Shown piece after piece: positions 1-4,919 of a DNA stretch of 7,221 nucleotides. Source of the DNA: Bacteroidota bacterium (GTDB taxonomy: Bacteria; Bacteroidota; Ignavibacteria; SZUA-365; JAADGX01); assembly GCA_027021285.1 (NCBI GenBank), contig JALUUP010000455.1, forward strand, positions 1-7,221, in the 5' to 3' direction. A model generated the notes under the pieces. It ran no database searches. It was not told where the DNA came from and saw only the letters and a program-made list of their open reading frames with translations. How positions within the stretch are numbered: position 1 is the first letter of the stretch; the number at the start of each line of letters is the position of its first letter. A program made the position numbers and the translations under genes.

Positions 1-1187
1 CGGACGCCCTGGCCGCGGGACTGCAGAAAGCGCAACCGGGCAAGACGCTGGACGAAATCGCGGCCGGGGGCGAACCCGCACTGCGCAATTTCGCCAAGGC
101 GTTGACCGAGGGACACGAGGACGAGGCCCGGGACGTGCTGGAAGCCGCGGCACTGATTCCCGCGGTGATCGAGCGCCTCTCCGCGGCGGGACTCCTGCGC
201 TGCCCCAACTGCGGCGCCGAGCAATCGTTCACCACCCCGCGCACGTTCAACCTCATGTTCAAGACTTTCATCGGTCCCGTGGAAGACGACAGCGCGGTGG
301 TCTTCCTGCGCCCGGAAACCGCGCAGGGCATCTTCGTGGATTTCCTGTCCGTGCTCCAGGGCACGCGCCAGAAAGTACCCTTTGGCATCGCCCAGGTGGG
401 AAAGGCTTTCCGCAACGAGATAAACACGAAGAACTTCCTGTTCCGAACGCGGGAATTCGAGCAGATGGAAATGGAATTCTTCGTGCGGCCCGGCGACGAC
501 GAGGAGTGGTACGAGCGGTGGAGGGAGGAGCGGTTCGCGTGGTTCCTTTCCCTGGGCATGGACGCGGAGCGCCTGCGCTTCGCCGAGCACCCGCCGGACA
601 AGCTGGCCCACTACGCCAAGAAGGCGGTGGACATCGAGTACCACTTCCCCTTCGGGTGGGGCGAAATCGAGGGCATCCACAACCGCACCGACTACGACCT
701 GCGTCGGCACCAGGAATTCTCCGGCAAGAGCATGGAGTACTTCGACGCCGACACGCAGGAGAAATACGTTCCGTACGTCATCGAAACCTCGGCGGGAGCG
801 AGCCGGTCGCTCATGGCGTTCCTGGCCGACGCCTTCCGCGAAGAGGTGGTCAAGGACGAAACGCGCGTGGTGATGGGATTCCATCCCCGCCTGGCCCCGT
901 ACAAGGCGGCCGTCCTCCCTCTGGTCAACCGCGACGGCATGGACGACATTGCCCACCGGTTGTTCAAGGACTTGCAGGGCGAGTTGAAGGTGTTCTACGA
1001 CGAGAGCGGTTCCATCGGCCGGCGCTACCGGCGGCAGGACGAGGCGGGCACGCCGTACTGCCTCACGATCGACAGCCAGACCCTGGAAGACCAGACCGTC
1101 ACCGTGCGGGAACGCGATTCGATGGCCCAGGAGCGCATCGGCATGGGCCACGCCGCGGGGTATTTGCGTGAAAAGTTGCGGATATAA
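1..1187 (+). CDS. glyQS: Glycyl-tRNA synthetase, alpha2 type, 5'-truncated by window edge
   Basis: This enzyme charges tRNA-Gly with glycine in the cytoplasm. The reading frame is open from base 3 to the TAA at 1185-1187, giving 394 visible residues; single-chain GlyRS is usually about 430-470, so roughly the first 50-70 residues, including class II motif 1, lie outside. Visible GlyRS signatures, in order, are a CPNCG pair followed by TTPRTFNLMF, then FLRPETAQGIF, then PFGIAQVGKAFRNEI running into FRTREFEQMEMEFF (motif 2 with its ATP-binding Arg), then GWGEIEGIHNRTDYDL, then the motif 3 region ETSAGASRSLMAFL. A C-terminal anticodon-binding domain follows, starting near GFHPRLAPYKAAVLPL and ending near the stop. 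A TTG at 102 is in frame but is not the start, because the frame continues upstream with protein-like sequence. The residue before the motif 3 Arg is Ser rather than the usual acidic residue. The 3' end converges on the phospholipase gene. Confidence 0.97.
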   Translation, partial: DALAAGLQKAQPGKTLDEIAAGGEPALRNFAKALTEGHEDEARDVLEAAALIPAVIERLSAAGLLRCPNCGAEQSFTTPRTFNLMFKTFIGPVEDDSAVVFLRPETAQGIFVDFLSVLQGTRQKVPFGIAQVGKAFRNEINTKNFLFRTREFEQMEMEFFVRPGDDEEWYERWREERFAWFLSLGMDAERLRFAEHPPDKLAHYAKKAVDIEYHFPFGWGEIEGIHNRTDYDLRRHQEFSGKSMEYFDADTQEKYVPYVIETSAGASRSLMAFLADAFREEVVKDETRVVMGFHPRLAPYKAAVLPLVNRDGMDDIAHRLFKDLQGELKVFYDESGSIGRRYRRQDEAGTPYCLTIDSQTLEDQTVTVRERDSMAQERIGMGHAAGYLREKLRI

Positions 1188-1217
1188 TTCGGCGACGGGA
1201 GCCGCCTCCTAAGGGGG
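1188..1217 (+). repeat. REP-like hairpin repeat, copy 1
   Basis: It begins directly after the glycyl-tRNA synthetase stop codon. The core TTCGGCGACGGGA is followed by GCCGCCTCCTAA. The arms GGCGAC (1191-1196) and GCCGCC (1201-1206) flank a GGGA loop. On the minus strand all six positions pair, with one G-U. A second possible hairpin, GCCTCC-TAA-GGGGGC at 1204-1218, overlaps it. The same core recurs at 1234, 3879 and 3975 and, inverted and diverged, at 3926-3950. I infer a REP-type extragenic repeat; no transposase is visible. Confidence 0.75.
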
Positions 1218-1235
1218 CATTCGATGACGGCTTTT
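1200..1235 (+). terminator. Possible weak intrinsic terminator of glyQS
   Basis: AGCCG (1200-1204) can pair with CGGCT (1228-1232), enclosing an inner CCTCC-TAA-GGGGG hairpin. The outer stem runs straight into a four-T run (1232-1235). The outer stem is only 5 bp and the T-run is short, so the call is tentative. The same bases form part of the REP-like repeat. Confidence 0.3.
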
Positions 1236-1262
1236 CGGCGACGGGGCACGCATGTTAAGGGG
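1234..1262 (+). repeat. REP-like hairpin repeat, degenerate copy 2
   Basis: This is a direct repeat of the element at 1188 with a 46-bp period. TTCGGCGACGGG is identical, followed by a diverged GCACGCATG and then TTAAGGGG, matching the TAAGGGGG tail of copy 1. The right hairpin arm has decayed, so the stem no longer forms. Only these two copies share the TAAGGGG tail; the copies near 3.9 kb end in CTCCTACA or CTCCCACA instead. Confidence 0.65.
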
Positions 1263-1268
1263 CCCTTA
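1256..1268. repeat. Perfect short palindrome in convergent intergenic region
   Basis: TAAGGG and CCCTTA flank a single central G. It lies 27 bp from the phospholipase stop codon and overlaps the tail of repeat copy 2. As RNA the loop would have to open to about 5 nt, leaving a 4-bp stem, so it could equally be a protein-binding site or chance. No T-run follows on the minus strand, so it is a poor intrinsic terminator on its own. Confidence 0.4.
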
Positions 1269-1295
1269 TTGACCCTGAAACATTTTGATTTAAAA

Positions 1296-3272
1296 TCACC
1301 AGTTAGACAGGAACTGAACCTCTAGCTTCGGTATTGTCTTTGAGCTATTCCAGTTTGTCGAAATGTATTCCCGTAGAATTGTACCGCTATTATCCTTTCT
1401 CCAATACTTATGCACTACATTCATGACATACGAGGAGACGCCAGATCCTTCAGCCCTGTAAAACACTGATGGCAGATCATTATCTCTACGAGGACTTGCG
1501 GAAAATAGTGGTACATTCTGCAATTCGATCTTGTCAGTCCATTTTTCTACATATTCCCCTGTCCCACCATAATCTAATTCCTCGTAAGACTCGCCAGAGA
1601 TTGAATTTAACCTTTTCCCATCCAAGGACACCGAACCATTCTTGGTAATTCTCTCAATATGGATATTCTGCCAACCGTCTTTCCATCTTCGTTCTATTGT
1701 CTGAGAAAACGATTGGCCGTTCCACGTTACATGCTCTGTTGATGATAAAGAATCACTAGCGCCTGGAATGCTGATCGGCATTGTGTATGTTCCGTCACTA
1801 AACGTATGCTCCCCGTAAAGTGAAATAGTAACCTCGTTGCACTCGTGCAGAATGGCGAGAACATCGAGTGAAGACACTTCGAGTTCTTCCGACTTGACGT
1901 ACACTCCGCCAAAGCTGATCATCGCCGTCACCTTGTCGTTATCCGCCAGCGTCAAATTCTCGACCGTAAATGCGCCGTCTTGATCGACCTGCACTTTCCC
2001 TGCATCCTTGTTGTTCACGAGTATGGTCACTTCGCCCTGGTAGGTCAGTTTGTCCGGGTATTCGCCGGTCGTTTTGAACGTCACCTTGCCTTCCACGAGG
2101 CCATCCGGCGTCGCCTTCGCGACACTCACCTCGAGGGCGGGCATGAAGAGCCGGATCAGGTTCGCGCCGGCCTCCGCGATGTTCGGCATCAGGGCCGCCG
2201 CCTGGGATTCCACGCACTCGGCATCAATATAGGGATACCCCCGAAGAGAGAACCAGTTCTTGTCCTTGCACATCTTCACCCGCTGCCCGCCGGGCATTGT
2301 CTGGTAAAAGGTGTAATCCAAAGCGTCGTACGCGAGCTTGTCGAGTTTCGGCGAAGGATACGCGGGCCGGTCGTCGATGATCGGCGTGATCTTCTTGACG
2401 CCTATCCCGCTGATGGTCTGGTTCGTGAAGAAATACTTGTTCGTGAACCGCGACATGGTCTCGAATACTTCGTCCGCGGATGTCGCGGTTCGGCACGACG
2501 ACTTGAGCGCCGGATCGACCGCGCCACCCTCGTACGTCGCGGCATACGACGGCTTTACCAACTCCTCGAACGGATCCGGGTCGCCGAGCGCGATGCGGTA
2601 CTTCCAGCCGACCGGCGCGGCGTGGCTGTCGTTGCGCGTATGCGGCGGGCATCCCATGTCCGCGATCAGGTGAAGCACCTCGCCCAGGCACCGCCACGCG
2701 CGGGCCATGTACTCGTCGCGTTTCGTCTTGTCGCTCGTGGTTAGCGCTTTTTTCACCCATTCCTTGCCCTTGTCCCAGGTCCACGAGTTATCCGCGTGAT
2801 GCAGCGCCCAGTCCTTCGCGTCGATACGAGGGTTGAGACCGTTGTTGTTGATGATGAATTCCCAGTTCGTTCCCCGGTTGGTCAGGTACTTCTTCCCGCC
2901 GTCGATCCCGAGCGGATCATAGAAATGCCGCAGCGCCGCGGGCACTTCCGGTTCGTCCGCCGAATACCCGCCGTGCTTCAACCACTCCTTCGGGGTCTTC
3001 GATACCGTAGATGTCGTTGTCGTGGAAGAAAAATATCCCGGATTCGTTATGGCCGGACCGGAATACGTGGCGTTCCCGTCGAAGACGAACGTATAGTTAT
3101 CCAGATTCGCCGGCGGAACGACAGCGTGAACAAACTTGTCGATAAAGCCGTCGATCATCGTTTCCGTGATGGCGGGATGCATCTTCGTGTTTTCATATCC
3201 CATGAGAAAGAGCGCGACGACGACGTACGCGGTTGCGCCCGCGAGCCAGGACAGGATGTGTTTGATTTTCAT
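1296..3272 (-). CDS. Exported zinc-dependent phospholipase C / P1-nuclease superfamily protein
   Basis: The 658-residue product starts at ATG 3272 behind a strong Shine-Dalgarno. Residues 7-24 are hydrophobic and read as a signal peptide or membrane anchor. The catalytic domain spans about 30-380. It shows an early His (HPAIT, H32), HFYDP (H116), HH at 158-159, and the key motif HLIADMGCPPHTRNDSH (H201, D205, H211, D215, H217). The H-x3-D-x5-H spacing equals that of the Bacillus cereus PLC zinc ligands H118, D122 and H128. Residues about 380-468 look like an Ig-like or carboxypeptidase-regulatory-like beta domain (EGKVTF, DGAFTVENL). Residues about 469-658 are a beta-rich, Trp/Tyr-rich module that I do not recognise. 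The DNA for that module (1321-1860) is about 43% GC against 60% for 2041-2340. Substrate cannot be told apart: phospholipid, nucleic acid or another phosphodiester are all possible. No T9SS sorting tail is present. It is the second gene of an operon after the lipoprotein gene. Confidence 0.82.
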   Translation of the reverse strand: MKIKHILSWLAGATAYVVVALFLMGYENTKMHPAITETMIDGFIDKFVHAVVPPANLDNYTFVFDGNATYSGPAITNPGYFSSTTTTSTVSKTPKEWLKHGGYSADEPEVPAALRHFYDPLGIDGGKKYLTNRGTNWEFIINNNGLNPRIDAKDWALHHADNSWTWDKGKEWVKKALTTSDKTKRDEYMARAWRCLGEVLHLIADMGCPPHTRNDSHAAPVGWKYRIALGDPDPFEELVKPSYAATYEGGAVDPALKSSCRTATSADEVFETMSRFTNKYFFTNQTISGIGVKKITPIIDDRPAYPSPKLDKLAYDALDYTFYQTMPGGQRVKMCKDKNWFSLRGYPYIDAECVESQAAALMPNIAEAGANLIRLFMPALEVSVAKATPDGLVEGKVTFKTTGEYPDKLTYQGEVTILVNNKDAGKVQVDQDGAFTVENLTLADNDKVTAMISFGGVYVKSEELEVSSLDVLAILHECNEVTISLYGEHTFSDGTYTMPISIPGASDSLSSTEHVTWNGQSFSQTIERRWKDGWQNIHIERITKNGSVSLDGKRLNSISGESYEELDYGGTGEYVEKWTDKIELQNVPLFSASPRRDNDLPSVFYRAEGSGVSSYVMNVVHKYWRKDNSGTILREYISTNWNSSKTIPKLEVQFLSNW

Positions 3273-3277
3273 GGCAT

Positions 3278-3283
3278 CCTCCT
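3278..3283 (-). promoter_or_regulatory. Strong Shine-Dalgarno overlapping upstream stop codon
   Basis: Read on the minus strand, TAGGAGG precedes the phospholipase ATG with a 5-nt spacer. Its first bases are the TAG stop (3284-3282) of the lipoprotein gene. This arrangement supports translational coupling within one transcript and fixes the start at 3272. Confidence 0.85.
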
Positions 3284-3689
3284 AAAACCGCATGAGTTTC
3301 CAGGCGCCGTCTTCCTGGAGCGCCAGACTCAAGGTGTAGCTGGAACCGTTGTCGGTATAGGAATACTCGGCGTAGTATTCCGAATACGTCTTCAGTGTCC
3401 GCGATTGGATCGCCTTCGAAAAAGCGGCCATGCGGTCCTGGATCTCGTCGAGTTTATCGGCATAGAACGACTTCGCTTCCTCGGTCAGTGTTTCGGCCAC
3501 TTTTTGCGGATCGCCGGTTGCGAATGCGTCCTCGACGGCCTGCGCCCCGTTATTGATCGCGGTGATGTCGATCGTCGAAGGCGGGTTATCGACCGGTCCG
3601 GATCCGCCATCGCCTTCGCTGCATGTCGCGAGCAGGTGCAGGACAGCGATGGTTATCGCCCCAAGCATAAATGAACGGAGGTATGGCAT
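3282..3689 (-). CDS. Small putative lipoprotein with NTF2-like domain
   Basis: The 135-residue product starts at ATG 3689 (MPYLRSFMLG), which has GGAGG 6 nt upstream. The frame stays open to 3752, but that extension has no ribosome site and would bury the signal peptide. Residues 8-22 are hydrophobic and end in LLAT-C23, a lipobox-like site with an unusual Thr at -1. A flexible Gly/Ser/Pro/Asp linker (about 24-37) follows. The remaining residues have helices (NGAQAVEDAFATGDPQKVAE, then a helix with a SFYADKLDEIQDRM core) and then strands (YAEYSYTD, YTLSLALQEDG, AWKLMRF). This layout is typical of small NTF2/SnoaL-like or DUF4878-type envelope domains, which often bind ligands without catalysis. 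That fold is an inference. It is the first gene of the operon and ends 9 bp before the phospholipase start, so an accessory or inhibitor role for that enzyme is possible but not shown. Confidence 0.75.
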   Translation of the reverse strand: MPYLRSFMLGAITIAVLHLLATCSEGDGGSGPVDNPPSTIDITAINNGAQAVEDAFATGDPQKVAETLTEEAKSFYADKLDEIQDRMAAFSKAIQSRTLKTYSEYYAEYSYTDNGSSYTLSLALQEDGAWKLMRF

Positions 3690-3695
3690 GTGGTT

Positions 3696-3700
3696 CCTCC
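3696..3700 (-). promoter_or_regulatory. Shine-Dalgarno that decides the lipoprotein start
   Basis: GGAGG on the minus strand lies 6 nt before ATG 3689. It selects this internal methionine over the in-frame ATG at 3752, and the resulting N-terminus is a proper signal sequence. Confidence 0.75.
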
Positions 3701-3766
3701 AAATGGTTGATAATGGAAATACATACGTGGTTACGTGTACGCGAACATGCAAATACGAGAGATAGA

Positions 3767-3787
3767 CGGGCCGGCTGTGAGGGCCCG
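3767..3787 (-). repeat. Inverted repeat upstream of the lipoprotein gene
   Basis: CGGGCC (3767-3772) and GGCCCG (3782-3787) form a perfect 6-bp stem around a 9-nt loop, about 80 bp before the lipoprotein ATG. No T-run follows on either strand, so it is not an obvious terminator. It could be part of the 5' leader or an operator. No convincing -35/-10 pair was found in this stretch. Confidence 0.4.
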
Positions 3788-3816
3788 CTTGATTTTCGAT
3801 AACCCTTCCAACACAT

Positions 3817-3844
3817 CTTGAAAAATCTCCGGTGTCTTGAAAAA
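3817..3844. repeat. Tandem 9-bp direct repeats, 19-bp period
   Basis: CTTGAAAAA occurs at 3817-3825 and again at 3836-3844, separated by TCTCCGGTGT. A 19-bp period is close to two turns of B-DNA, so both copies face the same side of the helix. They lie 128-155 bp upstream of the lipoprotein ATG. A regulator-binding site is an inference; chance is possible in an A-rich region. Confidence 0.35.
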
Positions 3845-3876
3845 GGTACAGAGCGGGCCGGATTAATTCAAACGGT

Positions 3877-3904
3877 TTTTCGGCGACGGGATTCGTCTCC
3901 TACA
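3877..3904 (+). repeat. REP-like hairpin repeat, copy 3
   Basis: TTTTCGGCGACGGG is followed by ATTCGTCTCCTACA. The arms GGCGAC (3882-3887) and TTCGTC (3892-3897) flank the GGGA loop and pair at five of six positions in plus-strand RNA, one as G-U. The end, CTCCTACA, matches the CTCCCACA of copy 4. It is the first element of a cluster of hairpins in this gene-free stretch. Confidence 0.75.
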
Positions 3905-3906
3905 CG

Positions 3907-3922
3907 GTCTTCCATTGAAGAC
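3907..3922. repeat. Perfect hairpin between REP-like copies
   Basis: GTCTTC (3907-3912), loop CATT, then GAAGAC (3917-3922): six bp with a 4-nt loop, extendable by one G-T pair (3906/3923). Its sequence is unrelated to the REP-like core, but the 6-4-6 geometry is the same. It sits exactly in the gap between copy 3 and the inverted copy. Confidence 0.6.
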
Positions 3923-3925
3923 TAT

Positions 3926-3950
3926 TGTAGGAAGGATTTCCCAATCCCGA
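3926..3950 (-). repeat. REP-like repeat, inverted diverged copy
   Basis: As written on the plus strand this begins TGTAGGA, contains TCCC and ends CCGA. The reverse complement of copy 3 likewise begins TGTAGGA, has TCCC at the same offset and ends CCGA, over the same 25-base length. The stem has changed but still pairs: GGATT-TCCC-AATCC. Loop and ends are kept while stem bases change together, which suggests that the structure was maintained or that the copies derive from related subfamilies. Confidence 0.55.
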
Positions 3951-3972
3951 CTACGCATCCTCCTTTTTTACC

Positions 3973-3999
3973 TTTCGGCGACGGGAGTCGCCTCCCACA
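3973..3999 (+). repeat. REP-like hairpin repeat, copy 4 (best-preserved)
   Basis: TTTCGGCGACGGGAGTCGCC followed by TCCCACA. The arms GGCGAC (3977-3982) and GTCGCC (3987-3992) are perfect complements around GGGA. This is the most regular copy and the best query for a genome-wide search. It abuts the terminator of the T9SS-sorted gene. Confidence 0.8.
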
Positions 4000-4004
4000 A
4001 AACA

Positions 4005-4038
4005 CAACGGCCGGGAAGTTTTCGCTCCCCGGCCGTTG
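4005..4038 (-). terminator. Strong intrinsic-type terminator of the T9SS-sorted gene
   Basis: CAACGGCCGGG (4005-4015) pairs perfectly with CCCGGCCGTTG (4028-4038), an 11-bp GC-rich stem with a 12-nt loop. It starts about 30 nt after the stop of the minus-strand gene at 4068. Downstream on the minus strand the sequence is TGTTTTGTGG, a short T-rich tract. It should separate this gene from the lipoprotein-phospholipase operon. Confidence 0.78.
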
Positions 4039-4067
4039 CTCGTCAACGTGTTCTGCTACCCTGTCGC

Positions 4068-4919
4068 CTAACGAACGTACACGATTTTCTTCATCGTGGT
4101 TTCGTTTCCTGCGGTAAGACGAACGAAGTAGTTCCCGGACGGGAAGCGGGTTGGCGTGAACACTACCTGGTGGGCTCCTGGCATAAGTTCTGTATCGACG
4201 GGGCGAGCGATTTCGCGGCCCGAGGCATCGTGGATGGTCAAGCGGACCGGGCCGGCCTGGTTGACCACGAATCGCATGATCGTCGAGGACTGCCCCGACA
4301 CCGATCCACCGCCGAAAGGATTAGGGAACGCCGGCAACAACACTGCCGCGTCGTCCGCCGCGCCGGTAATACCCGTGACAACATCTGGATTCTCTGGAAG
4401 GAAGCTTATGGTGAGAAGACCCTGGAGTGCGGAGGAAAAGAAACGTGAGTTCACGGCGTCCACGATGTTTTCTCCGAACTCCGCGCGGATGATGGCAGAA
4501 CCGCGGTTTGCCTGTCCCCCCCATTCCATGCCCTGGAGAAGGTACCGCGCCCGCAACGTAACCGTGTTCCCGTCGTTCTCGAGCGTGAGCGACGTAATAA
4601 TCAGAGAACAGGTGAATTCCCGGTCCGTGCGGAACGTGAAACGGATTTCCGCAGGCTGCTCCGCGAGCTGGAACAAATTCTCACGGATGCGAAATCGCAC
4701 GGCCCCGTCGTCGAAGCGGGCAAAGGTCATCTCGTCCCGCCTGTCGAAAAGCATTCCTCCCGAGAACTGGAGCACGAACACGTCGCTCGTATCCTTGTAA
4801 AGAATGGTCGATCCGCTCAGTTCGGCCAGCTCCGGGCATGCTCCTTCACCCAGCCCCGTGGACCCGAGAACCAGTGCAGCGAAAAAGGAAAGGGCGGTAT
4901 GGAGGCGCGTGTGTTTCAT
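4068..4919 (-). CDS. Secreted protein of unknown function with T9SS type A sorting domain
   Basis: The 283-residue product starts at ATG 4919 (MKHTRLHTALSFFAALVLG). A GTG at 4937 in the same frame is less likely, as it would put charged residues ahead of a good signal peptide. There is no clear Shine-Dalgarno; the leader is A-rich, which is common in Bacteroidota-like organisms. Residues 1 to about 26 are a signal peptide for Sec export. Residues about 28-180 are beta-rich with repeated strand patterns (VFVLQFSGG, EIRFTFRT, SLIITSLTL, TVTLRARYLL) and have no family I recognise; two cysteines (28 and 104) might form a disulfide. Residues about 195-283 match the type A C-terminal sorting domain that carries cargo through the outer membrane by T9SS: FPNPF (198-202), STIMRF, VRLTIHDASGREI, PGAHQVVF, SGNYFVRLTAG, and a basic KKIVYVR end. 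It has its own terminator and is probably a single-gene transcript, divergent from the oxidoreductase. Confidence 0.85.
   Translation of the reverse strand: MKHTRLHTALSFFAALVLGSTGLGEGACPELAELSGSTILYKDTSDVFVLQFSGGMLFDRRDEMTFARFDDGAVRFRIRENLFQLAEQPAEIRFTFRTDREFTCSLIITSLTLENDGNTVTLRARYLLQGMEWGGQANRGSAIIRAEFGENIVDAVNSRFFSSALQGLLTISFLPENPDVVTGITGAADDAAVLLPAFPNPFGGGSVSGQSSTIMRFVVNQAGPVRLTIHDASGREIARPVDTELMPGAHQVVFTPTRFPSGNYFVRLTAGNETTMKKIVYVR

Noticed and set aside
1980..3674. Long plus-strand frames (1980-2744 and 2796-3674) opposite the phospholipase and lipoprotein genes
   Set aside because: They are Arg-rich antisense shadows without ribosome sites, whereas the minus-strand frames carry signal sequences, a zinc-ligand motif and Shine-Dalgarno sites.
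3690..3752. Longer lipoprotein start at ATG 3752
   Set aside because: The added 21 residues have no Shine-Dalgarno and would place the signal sequence internally; GGAGG sits 6 nt before ATG 3689.
3877..3999. Regularly spaced repeats suggesting a CRISPR array
   Set aside because: There are only three copies, they alternate in orientation and diverge in sequence, the gaps are 21-22 bases and one gap is itself a hairpin. No cas gene is present. The REP-like explanation fits better.
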